From Bagarius yarrelli (taxonomy: Eukaryota > Chordata > Actinopteri > Siluriformes > Sisoridae): DNA of 64,000 bases. The position numbers and the translations under genes are program-made. Under the pieces are notes generated by a model. That model was not told where the DNA came from, ran no database searches, and saw nothing but the letters and a program-made list of their open reading frames with translations. Numbering within the stretch: position 1 is the first letter of the stretch; every line of letters begins with the position of its first letter. The stretch covers positions 954,501-1,018,500 of the forward strand of contig VCAZ01000117.1 in assembly GCA_005784505.1 (NCBI GenBank). The letters are read 5' to 3'. Of the stretch, positions 39,594 to 47,235 are shown piece by piece.

Positions 39594-41982
39594 TCTCTCT
39601 ATCTTCTCTCTCTCTCTCTGCTCTCTCTCTCTCTCTCTACTCTCTCTCTCTCTCTCTCTCTCTTTCTATCTCTCTTTTTCTCTCTGCAGGGGGCCCATAT
39701 GGTTCAATCGGTGTGGACTATGAATTTGAGAAGTTGCTCTGCAAGATCTTCGGTCAGGACTTTATCGATCAGTTTAAGATTAAGAGACCGGCTGCGTGGG
39801 TGGACCTTATGATAGCGTTCGAGTCTCGAAAAAGAGCTGCAGCCCCTGATCGCTCCAACCCACTCAACATTAACCTGCCCTTCTCCTTTATTGACTATTA
39901 CAAGAAATTCCGTGGCCACAGTGTGGAGCATGCGCTGCGCAAAAGCAAGTAAGTGACAAAAGGCGTCCGGTCCGAATCTAATATGGCCGCCAACGAGGAA
40001 GTAGAGGGAGTAAAAACAGATGAGGGCTTCCTCTGCTGGTGTGGCTTTACAGTTGAAGCATACAATTTGACCTCATAAAGCAGTAAATGGAAAAAGGACA
40101 GAAGACAAGAAATTAGCATGAATCCATACAACCTGTTTGTCAGCGAGCTAGATCTGTTCTGCAGGCATCTAAATCTAATCGTAAAATTTCCTGCAATTAA
40201 TTCAATTCAGTTTTATTTGTATAGCACTTTATACAATGGTGATTGTTACAAAGCAGCTTTACACAATCGAAGAAATTATAAAGATAAAAATGAGACAGAA
40301 ATCAGTTTGTCCCTGATGAGCAAGCCGGGGGTGACGGTGGCAAGGAAAAACTCCCTGGGATGGAAATAGGAAGAAACCTTGAGAGGAACCAGACAATTAA
40401 CAGGCTCAAATCTTAAAATCAAACCTACAAGTAGTTTAAGCAGAAGGTTTTTTATTAAATGTTATTTATTAAACGTTTTATGATTTATATCGGATATTTT
40501 CCAAACTCTGTACATGTGGTCATGTCTGACAAAAACATTGCCTTCTTTATGGAAAAGGTAAAATCTCCAGATTGTGTTCATAATCACAAATGTTTTTCTA
40601 TTAACTAATAAGCACTACAATGATCAACAATAATGTTAACGAGTAACTCTTTTTCTCTGTGATTTCTGCCTTTATCTTTGCAGTGTGGACTTTGTAAAAT
40701 GGTCATCTCAAGGCATGTTAAGAATGAATCCAGACGCCATGAACGCTCTGTTTAAGCCCACCATCGATCACATCATTCAGCACCTCAGTAAGTGTCTCTC
40801 AATTGACTCCATTTCTTGCTCAATTAACAGGAAATACTTTTTAACCCTTACTTGTTTTAGCTGCGAATTGAAAAAATATTGAAAGTGTTAAGCAGTGAGC
40901 ATTAAGGAGAACAATTATTTGCCATTAGCTCATTACATCCATGATCCCCTGGTTGACCAAAAACTGGACAAATTTGTAATTCGTCCTCCACAAAAAAATC
41001 ACCAAGTCTCACTGATTCACCTTCAGAAGCTGATAGAAATAACCGAGATATACTGGACCCAGGTGAGGAAGCTACCACCAATTTGGGTTGCAGTGCAGCA
41101 ATACTGGAAACACGAAATGCAGGAAGTACCAAAAGTGATAATATCATTAAATAATGATGAGGTCTCCGACAAAAATAGATTGGGAACCACTGGCCTAGTG
41201 GATATTGCATCAAAATATAGAGTTCCAAGTTTGATTCCTATCAGGAAATTATCGGTTAATATTTACCTGTCAATCTTTATCATTTAAGAAGAAAATAGTT
41301 TTATTATGGATTAATCGTGCATCAAATATTTGTTCTCTCCACAGAGGAACTGTTCGACAGGCCTGAGGTGACCGACATTAAGTTCCTGTTTTTGGTGGGT
41401 GGCTTTGCCGAGTCGCCGCTCCTGCAGAAAGCTGTGCAGGACATGTTGCAAGGGCAGAGCCGTGTCATCATCCCACACGATGTGGGCCTGACCATCCTAA
41501 AAGGAGCCGTATTATTCGGATTGGACCCGAGTGTGATTAAGGTACGGCGCTCACCACTTACCTACGGCGTTGGTGTGCTGAACCGCTTCGTAGAGGGAAA
41601 GCACCCACCTGAGAAGCTTCTGGTACGTGATGGCACCCGCTGGTGCACTGACGTCTTCGACACTTTCATATCAGCTGACCAGTCGGTGGCACTGGGTGAA
41701 ACTGTGAAGCGCAGCTACACACCAGCTAAGCCCTCGCAGCAGGTCATCGTCATTCACGTGTACTGCTCAGAGCGGGAGCGTGTAGGCTTCATCTCAGACA
41801 CGGGCGTGCGAAAGTGCGGCACCCTGCGCCTGGATGTCAGCGGCACACCCAGCCCGGCACCGGGGGTACGGCGCGAGATTCAGACGCTCATGCAGTTCGG
41901 CGACACCGAGATCCGTGCAATGGCCATCGATGTGGCCACCAATCGCACAGTCAAGGCCAGCATCGACTTCCTTGGCCAGTGA
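8547..41982 (+). CDS. hspa12a: HSPA12A, atypical HSP70-family ATPase (12 coding exons, complete)
   Basis: Whole-gene entry; exons are listed separately. Joining 12 exons at GT-AG sites with matching phases gives an uninterrupted 672-residue protein from the ATG at 8559 (676 from 8547). Human HSPA12A, as I remember it, has 675. Visible motifs (672-residue numbering): phosphate-1 loop [15 protein letters not shown] at 57-71, [13 protein letters not shown] from 86, phosphate-2 [14 protein letters not shown] from 309, adenosine motif [10 protein letters not shown] at 476-485, and a C-terminal block ending KASIDFLGQ. Family knowledge: HSPA12 proteins are distant HSP70 relatives with an actin-like ATPase fold and no canonical substrate-binding domain; human HSPA12A is reported to bind the SORLA cytoplasmic tail. 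The N-terminus (MTDKE, then [16 protein letters not shown]) resembles HSPA12A rather than HSPA12B. Introns range from 83 bp to 18.4 kb. No frameshift or in-frame stop was found. Confidence 0.95.
11026..11207 (-). mobile_element. tRNA-derived SINE, family 1, reverse
   Basis: TTTACATTTATGGCATTTTG tail, GGTTAAGGGCCTTGCTTAG body, GGGAATCGAACCCGCATC B-box complement. Confidence 0.87.
12886..13330 (+). mobile_element. Non-autonomous DNA transposon, Tigger/mariner-like, with nested TTGTA array
   Basis: Starts near CAGTGGTACCCTGACTTACG, a terminus type seen in Tc1/mariner-Tigger elements. The interior block CAGCATCCCGTGTCTCACTC through GCTGTACATTATACTTAATA, and AACGGATTATTGGCTTTTCA, recur at 61.15-61.34 kb. 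The far terminus is missing. Confidence 0.6.
13635..13835 (-). mobile_element. Dispersed teleost repeat ('AAAGCAGCTTTACA' family)
   Basis: ACATTGTCCCAAAGCAGCTTTA, TTTGTCCCTAATAAGCAAGC and ATTGAGAGGAACCAGACTCA, in the same order as the 40.2 kb copy. Confidence 0.7.
13838..14118 (+). mobile_element. tRNA-derived SINE, family 2 (3' end variant)
   Basis: Two head-like segments with B-box-like GATTCAAGCCCC and GTTTGAACCCC, body GAGCAAGACCCTTAACCC type, then GCTGACCCTGCGCTCTGACC, GATGGGATATGCGA and AATTTCACTGTGCTGTAA. The head appears duplicated within this copy. Confidence 0.82.
14655..14684. repeat. (CA)n microsatellite
   Basis: About 14 CA units. Confidence 0.97.
14992..16585 (+). mobile_element. 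DNA transposon relic with ACACTGCA-type inverted termini
   Basis: GCTGCATTTACACTGCA at the left is matched, with one mismatch, by TGCAGTGTAAATGCTGC at the right. Within it, 16020-16135 (+) gives [20 protein letters not shown] with a stop further on, resembling the N-terminal TTF-type zinc-finger region of hAT transposases. hAT assignment is tentative. No clear target duplication was seen. Confidence 0.55.
17036..17520 (+). pseudogene. Decayed Tc1-like transposase 3' region
   Basis: CAAACTGTTGCCTCAAAGTC, TGTTCCAGCATGACAATGCA and GTTGGAGTGGAAGAACTCTC followed by a segment matching the Tc1 transposase C-terminus (HDNAPVHK..., WDELE... type). Frame partly open ([20 protein letters not shown]) but broken. 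Confidence 0.75.
17935..18290 (+). mobile_element. Dispersed repeat, 'TTTGCATGTTCTCTCTGTGC' family
   Basis: Contains GGTTTGATTCCCAAGTC, GGGTTCTCCGGTTTCCTCCC, TGTGATGGACTGGCAACCTG and CAGCAAATCCCTGTGACCC. Same family as 21.20 (reverse) and 57.06 kb. Confidence 0.85.
18968..18994. repeat. (CA)n microsatellite
   Basis: About 12 CA units. Confidence 0.95.
19055..19235 (-). mobile_element. tRNA-derived SINE, family 1, reverse, old
   Basis: TTAAAGCATTTGGCTG tail complement, CTCAGGGGCCCCAGCCGTGG body, CCTTAACCATTGAGCTACCA head complement. Confidence 0.8.
19936..20088 (+). mobile_element. tRNA-derived SINE, family 1
   Basis: AAAGTGGTGGCTTATGGG head, GTGGGTTCGATTCCCAGC B-box, tail TAAGTCGCTCTGGGTAAGGG then CGTCTGCCAAATGCTGTAAA. 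Confidence 0.9.
21005..21082 (+). mobile_element. tRNA-derived SINE head, truncated
   Basis: AAGTGGTAGCGCAGTGGTCA head and TTCGAATCCCAGCACCACCA; no tail. Confidence 0.8.
21195..21520 (-). mobile_element. Dispersed repeat, 'GCATGTTCTCCCTGTGC' family, reverse
   Basis: Reverse of 17.94 kb family: GGTCGCCAGTCCATCACAGG, GGATACCGGAGAACCCGGAG, GGGATTCGAACCAGGGACC. Confidence 0.85.
21541..21770 (+). mobile_element. tRNA-derived SINE, family 2
   Basis: CAGTGGTGGCTCAAATGGTT head, GGGTTCAAGCCCCACC B-box, CTTAACCCTTCCTGCTCCAG, GATGGGATATGCGA. Confidence 0.88.
22355..22400. repeat. (GT)n/(GTAT)n microsatellite
   Basis: GT run with TATGTATG interruption. Confidence 0.9.
23253..23656. repeat. Polypyrimidine tract, about 400 bp, with internal duplication
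   Basis: Nearly all C and T, with an (AT)n island at 23459-23471. The segment with CTTCTCCATCCTTTTTTCTG occurs at 23331 and again at 23490, showing tandem duplication of about 160 bp. Long Ser/Leu/Pro frames here are artefacts. Confidence 0.95.
24028..24160. repeat. Polypurine (GA-rich) tract
   Basis: About 130 bp of mostly A and G, 370 bp after the pyrimidine tract. Confidence 0.93.
25756..25791. repeat. (GT)n microsatellite
   Basis: About 18 GT units. Confidence 0.97.
26341..26880. repeat. GATG/GATA/GACA tetranucleotide minisatellite
   Basis: About 540 bp of ATGG, ATAG and GACA units with larger repeated blocks, ending about 130 bp before hspa12a exon 2. The 187-residue 'SIHPSIHPS' frame on the minus strand is a repeat artefact. 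Confidence 0.96.
27014..27090 (+). CDS. hspa12a: hspa12a coding exon 2
   Basis: Follows a GT-rich run and TTTCAG acceptor. In the frame set by exon 1 it reads (D)[20 protein letters not shown] then PTHTV, like human SSPARSLGDTGITPLSPSHIV. Ends GTG before GTGAGC at 27091, phase 0. An internal ATG at 27019 could start a shorter product if the upstream exon is skipped. This is the disordered N-terminal leader before the ATPase fold. Confidence 0.88.
27158..27201. repeat. (CT)n tract in hspa12a intron 2 acceptor region
   Basis: Near-pure CT ending 16 bases before the exon 3 acceptor AG, in a 127-bp intron; it doubles as the polypyrimidine tract. Confidence 0.95.
27218..27345 (+). CDS. hspa12a: hspa12a coding exon 3 (phosphate-1 loop)
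   Basis: Starts after a (CT)n tract and TGCACAG acceptor, 127 bp after exon 2. Encodes residues 40-81, with [15 protein letters not shown], the first phosphate-binding loop of the actin/HSP70 fold, then [11 protein letters not shown]. Phase-2 end (AG) before GTGAGA at 27346 pairs with G of exon 4 to make Arg82. The last bases and the donor are repeated in tandem just downstream (see findings). Confidence 0.96.
27660..28215. repeat. Imperfect polypyrimidine tract, about 550 bp
   Basis: CT-dominated sequence with CTGT clusters in intron 3. Long low-complexity frames here are not genes. Confidence 0.9.
28343..28418. repeat. (GA)n-rich tract
   Basis: GT then GA/GGGA repeats, partly complementary to the upstream pyrimidine tract. 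Confidence 0.93.
29751..29937 (+). CDS. hspa12a: hspa12a coding exon 4
   Basis: Acceptor CTGTTGCTAG at 29741-29750. Encodes [20 protein letters not shown], then the [17 protein letters not shown] block and [12 protein letters not shown] (residues 83-144), nearly identical to vertebrate HSPA12A. Ends in phase 0 before GTATAC at 29938. A CA-rich run begins within about 8 bases of the donor. Confidence 0.96.
29940..29974. repeat. (CA)n run after exon 4 donor
   Basis: CA-rich run beginning within 10 bases of the donor at 29938. Confidence 0.95.
30040..30100. repeat. (TA)n microsatellite
   Basis: About 28 TA units with one slip. Confidence 0.97.
30135..30640 (-). pseudogene. Tc1-like transposon fragment (second Tc1 family)
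   Basis: Starts at CAGTGACAGGGAAAAATTAT, a terminal-repeat type of fish Tc1 elements. The minus strand encodes broken transposase C-terminal pieces, including a W(P)[13 protein letters not shown] motif and WRELK. Truncated, with stops; lies in hspa12a intron 4. Confidence 0.82.
30930..30973. repeat. (TA)n microsatellite
   Basis: TA run in intron 4, about 105 bp before exon 5. Confidence 0.95.
31078..31182 (+). CDS. hspa12a: hspa12a coding exon 5
   Basis: Acceptor TTTTCCATCACAG. Encodes 35 residues (145-179), [20 protein letters not shown] followed by [15 protein letters not shown]. Phase 0 at both ends; donor GTAAAT at 31183. The following intron is only 83 bp. Confidence 0.96.
31266..31382 (+). 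CDS. hspa12a: hspa12a coding exon 6
   Basis: Acceptor GGCCACAG. Encodes 39 residues (180-218), starting [15 protein letters not shown] and containing the [20 protein letters not shown] segment typical of HSPA12. Phase 0 at both ends; donor GTACAG at 31383, followed by a CA run. Confidence 0.96.
31493..31684 (-). mobile_element. tRNA-derived SINE, family 2, reverse, partial
   Basis: GGGGTCAGAGCGCAGGGTCA tail side, ACCGACTTAACCGTCTGAGC and CACCACTGCCCC head complement. Confidence 0.75.
31745..31925 (+). mobile_element. tRNA-derived SINE, family 1, well preserved
   Basis: AAGTGGTAGCGCAGTGGTTA head, TTGGGCCCCTAAGCAAGGCC body, tail TAAGTCGCTCTGGATAAAAG then CGTTTGCCAAATGCTGTAAA. Confidence 0.9.
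32240..32420 (-). mobile_element. tRNA-derived SINE, family 1, reverse, old
   Basis: ATCTAAAGCGACTTACATTT tail complement and GGGGCCCAGCAGCAGCTTGG body. Confidence 0.82.
33139..33171. repeat. (GT)n microsatellite
   Basis: About 16 GT units. Confidence 0.96.
33297..33725. repeat. Degenerate GGAT/GAATGGATAAAA minisatellite
   Basis: About 430 bp of GGATGGATAAAAGGATAGAT-type units with variation. Confidence 0.9.
34105..34275. repeat. (TAA)n-rich array
   Basis: TAATAATAAT with TAG and TGG variants, about 170 bp. Confidence 0.93.
34300..34478 (-). mobile_element. tRNA-derived SINE, family 1, reverse, old
   Basis: TTATCCAAACTGATATACAT tail complement, GGCCCAGCAGTGGCAG body, GGGAATCGAACCCATGATCC B-box complement. 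Confidence 0.8.
34630..34801 (+). CDS. hspa12a: hspa12a coding exon 7
   Basis: Acceptor TGTGTTTAG. Encodes residues 219-275: [20 protein letters not shown], then [17 protein letters not shown] and a variable loop [15 protein letters not shown]. The final G (phase 1) joins CC of exon 8 to give Ala276. The donor GTTGGT at 34802 is weaker than the others in this gene, and a CA run lies just downstream. Confidence 0.93.
34802..37232 (+). other. hspa12a: hspa12a intron 7
   Basis: CA run after the donor, a poly-A run at 34848-34862, then about 2.2 kb of AT-rich unique-looking DNA, ending in a CT tract before exon 8. No exon seen. Confidence 0.8.
37136..37208. repeat. (CT)n tract before exon 8
   Basis: Near-pure CT, ending about 25 bases before the acceptor. 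Confidence 0.96.
37233..37319 (+). CDS. hspa12a: hspa12a coding exon 8
   Basis: The acceptor CAATAATCAG follows a (CT)n tract of about 70 bp. Encodes [20 protein letters not shown] then ELWSELSE (residues 277-304). Phase-1 end before GTAGAG at 37320; the last G joins GT of exon 9 to make Gly305. Confidence 0.95.
37320..38601 (+). other. hspa12a: hspa12a intron 8
   Basis: Contains a pyrimidine-rich start, the family 2 SINE fragment and about 0.95 kb of unique AT-rich DNA. Confidence 0.8.
37483..37650 (+). mobile_element. tRNA-derived SINE, family 2, 5'-truncated
   Basis: GACCCTTAACCCTTCCTTCT, GCTGACCCTGCGTTCTGACC, AAGATGGGACATGGGA and TTTTACTGTGCTGTAAAGTC; head missing. Confidence 0.85.
38602..38706 (+). 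CDS. hspa12a: hspa12a coding exon 9 (phosphate-2 loop)
   Basis: Acceptor CCTGTTCCCAG. Encodes [20 protein letters not shown] and [14 protein letters not shown] (residues 306-339), with the DCGGGTVDL second phosphate-binding loop. Human HSPA12A has Ser where this has Cys; HSPA12B has Cys. Phase-1 end before GTGAGA at 38707. Confidence 0.96.
38707..39689 (+). other. hspa12a: hspa12a intron 9
   Basis: AT-rich unique DNA followed by a 200-bp CT array directly before exon 10. Confidence 0.8.
39481..39688. repeat. (CT)n array abutting exon 10 acceptor
   Basis: About 200 bp of CT with TGCTC and TATC interruptions, running into CTGCAG. Frames of 108-191 residues across it are repeat plus exon. Confidence 0.97.
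39690..39948 (+). CDS. hspa12a: hspa12a coding exon 10
   Basis: The acceptor CTCTGCAG directly follows about 200 bp of nearly pure (CT)n. Encodes [20 protein letters not shown], then the [20 protein letters not shown] and [20 protein letters not shown] blocks (to residue 425). Ends AA before a perfect GTAAGT donor at 39949; phase 2, completing Asn426 with exon 11. Confidence 0.97.
40198..40415 (-). mobile_element. Dispersed teleost repeat ('AAAGCAGCTTTACA' family)
   Basis: Opens TTCAATTCAGTTTTATTTGT ATAGC, then TACAAAGCAGCTTTACACAA, TCCCTGATGAGCAAGC and GAAACCTTGAGAGGAACCAG. Best preserved copy here; lies in intron 10. Confidence 0.82.
40684..40787 (+). CDS. hspa12a: hspa12a coding exon 11
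   Basis: Acceptor CTTTGCAG. Encodes [20 protein letters not shown] then [14 protein letters not shown] (residues 427-460). Phase-1 end before GTAAGT at 40788. Confidence 0.96.
40788..41344 (+). other. hspa12a: hspa12a intron 11
   Basis: 557 bp; frames of 108-130 residues on both strands resemble an old transposon remnant (hAT-like 3' end, as in CCACTGGCCTAGTGGATA), but no domain is identifiable. Confidence 0.5.
41345..41982 (+). CDS. hspa12a: hspa12a terminal coding exon 12
   Basis: Acceptor TCTCCACAG. Encodes the last 211 residues: [20 protein letters not shown] with the adenosine motif GGFAESP, then [60 protein letters not shown], and a C-terminus ending [15 protein letters not shown] before TGA at 41980-41982. 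GC content is well above the surrounding introns, as expected of coding sequence. Confidence 0.97.
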
Positions 41983-43642
41983 GGGGAAGTGAATGCAAGA
42001 AAATTAAGGAAAGGGTGTTGTACTCAACAATGCACCAACCTTTTAGCTGGAGATCTGCTTTCCGACAGAGTGCAGTGTAAACACCGATCAACTAATCATG
42101 CCGTCCTGAAGCTACTGAGAAATCAAAGATGATTCTATTATATTAAGGTGGGAAAGTGGATCTCCAGGAAAAGGATTGGCTGCTAGTGAATTACAGCAAA
42201 TTTAGCAGCAGTAAAGGAAATCTTTAGCATCTTTCAACCTTATTTCCATCTGTAGTGTCTGTGGAATTAACACCGCCTTGAAATTCTCATCTCTGGTCCT
42301 GAAGAACTCGCTGTCAAGGACATTGTAGTGTCTTTCATACTCAGACAAACGAAAAACACTAAAACGTTTAGAACAGGGGGTCCTCCAGGACACGCATTCG
42401 ATCAAAAATCCTGTTTACTTCAGAATACAATTAAAACAGAAACGTGTCACAGGACAATTGTTAAAGGAAGCTAATAAATATTTGAATGATATTTTACTGA
42501 AACATGTTTACAAAAGGAAGAATATGTGCTTTCTAGTGTACTGTAGGGCAGAAAACAAAACAGAAAGGCAGAGCAACACCTTACTGAGGATTTCTCTCTA
42601 AAAAATGTTCACCTTTCATATGTTTCCATTGTAACATAAAGCCTGTTAAAACTCGCATATACATTTTTCTTCCACTGTCCCGGTCAATGCAGCTGTGTAT
42701 TATAGACACTTAGTTAACATCTGCCTTGTTTTAAGTGTGTCACGAGTAAACAGGTTTTTCTATTGTCAAAATCTCGTTATTTTTAATCGTAAGTGTAAGG
42801 ATTTGGTTGAAAGCTTGCCGGAATTTTCCTTTAATAGCTGCTGTGTAATATTTGGGACTGGAGGAACTACAGCAAGTGTCCACTGTATTACAAAATGGAG
42901 ACTGATGGCTGATTTTACTGTGGGTTTATTTTATTGACTTTCCAAACTCATATCACTCTTTTTTTTGTTATTTCTATAGAAAAAATAACAACTAACAATT
43001 TAGTTTAAAGAATTTGAGCTGCATTATTGATTCTTTTAACAACTTCCATCTAGCTGACTCATGACACTCTTATTTTCTCTTCCTGATTGGATTGGAGCGA
43101 TTTAACTGCAGGTTCACATTTCTCAACAGTGAAAACAACAAATGTAGCCTGAGATTTTCTTTCATTGTTTTTTTGACTTTAAGGAAAAGAGTAAATAAAC
43201 CCAGCATTGGAAAGTGTAGCTGGATTGTAAAGAGAGCTATAGTCCTGCACTGAATGCGGATCCTAATCCGGTCTTTTTACTCAAATGTTGAACAGCCGGA
43301 AAAACATAGGTGTGTTTTAGGTTTAAAAATCACCCAGTGGTTATACTTTATAATGTATTCTTTAAGGCAATTAATTAAACTGCATGCCAGTTTACAAACT
43401 CGAGGTTGCCAGAGATTTGTCTTAGTTTAGAATAAGGCAATGTTATAAATATATAAAAAGTAGTAACATTTATTTACAACTATTTACCAGGATGTGATTA
43501 AATCTTGTGTATGACATGGCCAAAGAGGGAAAAACAATATATCCTTAATAATAAAGACATAAAAACATTATATATGAATATATAAGATGTATCTCAAAAA
43601 CAACATTCAGTGTCTATATTTAAATGTATTTCAGCGCTATAC

Positions 43643-43730
43643 ATTTACACCATTTAACCGCCACCTTTATCCAGAGTGGGTCTCACTCAGGGGCCCAACA
43701 ATGGCCGCTCGGTGGTCCTGGAAAAGTTTT
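43643..43730 (-). mobile_element. SINE family 1 fragment, reverse, old
   Basis: TACATTTACACCATTTAACC, TTTATCCAGAGTGGGTCTCA and CAGGGGCCCAACAATGGC. Confidence 0.6.
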
Positions 43731-45159
43731 AATGCGATAAAGCTCCTTGAACTTGAACTTAATTGTTCCTGTAAGTTGTACTAGAGTTATTTCCATTTCA
43801 GATTTAACATATAAAACAAAAAGTTAATTAATGGCTACGGATCAAAAAACAAGATAAATAAATAGATATTTTAATTTAATTTTAACTTAAAATTTAATTA
43901 AATAATTCTATAATATTAAAAAAAACAGACCTAAACCTTTAAAAGCTCTATAACAGAAAGGTCTCTGTTGAAACAAAATCTATCCCACATCCAGTGGCAG
44001 TTAATCTGTGGGTTTTAATATACAAAATAGAGTGTAAATAAATCTTAAAGTGTATTTTATTGTTTTTTTCTCATTATTCCAGAAAATATCACAGCTCAGC
44101 ACACCCGTCCTGTCAGGTAGAGAGAAAAAAACAAGGAGATGTGATACATTTTAACCCATCAGATCAGTCTTAATCCGATTTCTGCTTTTATTTATGTAAA
44201 CGTTTTATAGTAAAAACGATAGAAATGGTTGGAGTTCTGAGATAAAGGAATATATAATATAAAGGAATTAAGGGAAATATTACGGAAGTGTAGGACCCAT
44301 CAAATCTGCAACATTCGTAATATTCATTTCATGGTGTCTCAAAAACCATTAGCTGATGGTAGCAGAGCTCTGAGCTCATCCTTACAGCACGCTCGCTAAT
44401 AACACAGCAAAAAACGAACATGACGCAAGCTTGTGAAACGGCATACAGTCCACCAGAACACCTCTTCAAAGATAAAGTTCTAATTTGTAATCTTTTATCA
44501 TCGGTGCTCAGAGATTGTGTCTGTTTAATGCAGCTCAATAAGAACTAACTTTTTCCTCCTTTTTTTTCACTAACCTAATTATCATTACGTTATTGGTCAG
44601 TCATTTGGGAACAAATCCTGGAATGTGAATTTTACTTTTCGCTCGGCATTGTAGGAGAAGCTGCTCGCCACATGTGGACCGAGTGGAGTTGAAACACAGC
44701 CATCGCAGCGTGCTTGTTGCCTTTCGCCTTTCTCACCCATCCAAACCGAAAAAAGACACTGGCCTTGATTTCGACCCCGAGCTCGTTTGCTTTTGTTTTT
44801 GTTTTTATGGGTTTTTTTTTGCATTCTCATTATTATTTTCGGTGGAAGTGTGAAAAGCCGCTGTTTATTTATGTAAATACCATATTTAAAGATACTGTAC
44901 AGATTTTTAGAGTTAAGTTAGTACTGTTTTAGCAGCTTGCGGAGCAGAGTGCGTGTACGAGTGCTTGAGTGCGTGTGTGCTTCGAGTCTTTACTCTTACC
45001 AGCCTTTGAATTTCTCACACACACACACACACACACACATATGGACACAGAGCAACACTCTCACATGACAGAGCAGATGTAATTGAGTCAATCTGCTACA
45101 AGAAAATAAGACTTGAAACTGTCATTGATCTAGAGATCATTTATATCGATTTTATTTTT

Positions 45160-45169
45160 ATATATATAT

Positions 45170-45226
<57 letters not shown>
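45160..45226. repeat. (TA)n microsatellite
   Basis: About 33 TA units with one slip. Confidence 0.97.
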
Positions 45227-45236
<10 letters not shown>

Positions 45237-47235
45237 TTATAAAGGCCCTGTAACCTGGCTGTGTGTGAGGTCTTGTAGCTTTATCCCATTAACACACTCG
45301 TACTGTGAGACGATCCTGAGAGGGAAGAGACATACTGCTGCTTGTAGTTAAAGACGAATATCAAATAAAAAAAGTGGTGTAAAACATCTGATAAACACAA
45401 GCAATAAGGTATCACATTGCTTATTGTTTATGCCATGTGCCACCTGTCCTGCGCCGCACGGTTGCATATAAGCTAACGCTCTAGCTATGAGTATTTAAAC
45501 AAAACAAGCCTTTCAAATTATTCATGTCAATTTATACAACTGAAAAAGATCACTAGTTGAACCTCTGTGGACATTCGTGTATTGTGATGTTGAAATAAAT
45601 CAAATGTCAGCCCGCATGAAAGGCTTTTTTCCTTCCTCAGAGCAAGTCATATTCAAATTAGCGTTATTAGGCATTGATATTCGATATGTAAAGAGACGAT
45701 AAACCGAGCTGCGTCACGCTCGTGCGGCTTTGCGTGTTCGCAGCGCTGAGAGAATATCACGATCTCTGTTTATAAATGCTTCTAAGATCAATATATATAT
45801 ATCCTGTACTTATAGCTTTATTAAAGTAATACAATTGAACTACAATTCAGCTGGTGACCCTTTTTTTTATTCGCCGCTTCACTCGTTCTGAAATCCTCAC
45901 TGGAACCGTGTATCATGACGAACACTTGAACAGCCTCTCGTTCTCAGAGGCGCGTGTATGCCATAAATTGCTTAACTGCTTCATCGCGTTGAAATACATA
46001 GCTGAAAGAATTCACACAATTTGCATGAGTATCTACAGAAACTAGCAAACAGAAATAAACAAGCTTGTATTCTCGCTGCTGTTGGCTGTGCATGCTCAAC
46101 AGAAAGTGAGGTAAACGGCTCACACGTGCGCACCTATTTATTGTAATCAACCTGCTTGTAAAAGGTTGCTTCATGATCGAGTGAGGACTGGTAAACATCA
46201 TGTTTCTGAGTTCGTGGAACTCCAGCTTCATTTCATTTCCTGGTTTCATTTTAACTTGCTAAAGTGTGTGTTCGATGTTTTAGCACTGTTGTCATTAAAT
46301 GTCTAAAAGGTCTGACTTTTACTGTGGCACATTTACAATGAATCTGTACACCTATACGATGTCTTTACTTTTTTATTTAATGCTGTTTATTGTAAATCAT
46401 GTTATGTATCCACTTAAGAAAAAATAAAGATTAACCATCAACATTTAAGGAAAACTGAAAAAAAGAGGATCCAAGTCCCTGTGGCTATAGATGCACCTGT
46501 ACATACCCCACGTTACCTTTTTCACATAAACACAGTGAAACACACACACACACACATACTAACTATTCATGCTAGCTGTTTTTTTTGCAGTCATAACAAT
46601 GCCTTGTTTTGCTACCTTTGTGGAATGCCAAAAGTTCACTTATGCCTTTTTTTTACCTTGACCTTAATAGTCACATACAGTCCTGTCATAAGAAGCTGAA
46701 TAGTTCTCCAATAAACATTCTCCATGTTGCTACTTAAGCAAACTTAATCAGTTTAAGCCAGGAAATCATGTGCCGCCTATACGCTTCTGGAGGTAACGAC
46801 AGTGCCGTGACTGTTTAATTTTAGTTTCTAATGCTATGCTATGCTATGTACTAATTGTGAAAATGTTCCTCAGTCTGAACACAGTTCAGCCGCTCATGCT
46901 AAAACCCTAGTTGTTGGAAGCCGCTCTTTATAGTCAACCTAAACACTCCGAATTCTTTCTCTTATTACTTCCATCACTGTTCTCTCCTGTCCAGTACCTG
47001 CTCACATGCTGTCTTTTGTGCTTATTCAACAGCCAGTTCTCCTGCTATTTGCACACACAATAGTAAAAAAAAACTGTATTACACTCCATGCCAAGTACCC
47101 AAACTGTTCTCCAATAAAATATGTGTATTTAAAAAGAAAAATGACTCGTTTTTTTCCCTTCATATTATTTCATTCGGGTCCTCTTGAAACAAAACGTGAA
47201 CAAATAGGCAACCTTTAGGCCAGTTTTTACTGCCA

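Larger units (their letters stand above)
41983..46428 (+). other. hspa12a: Probable long 3' UTR of hspa12a with candidate poly(A) signals
   Basis: No further open frame or recognisable exon follows the stop. AATAAA hexamers occur at 43194-43199 and 46423-46428, with others at 46710 and 47113. The stretch at 46200-46430 (T-rich, TGTAAAT and TTTATT runs, then AATAAA) looks most like a distal 3' end. Family knowledge: mammalian HSPA12A also has a 3' UTR of several kb. The region contains a decayed SINE near 43.65 kb and a (TA)n array at 45.16-45.23 kb. The true end is inferred. Confidence 0.4.

Noticed and set aside
40895..41287. 130-residue frame between exons 11 and 12
   Set aside because: Lies between verified donor 40788 and acceptor 41345 with matching phase; at most an old transposon remnant.
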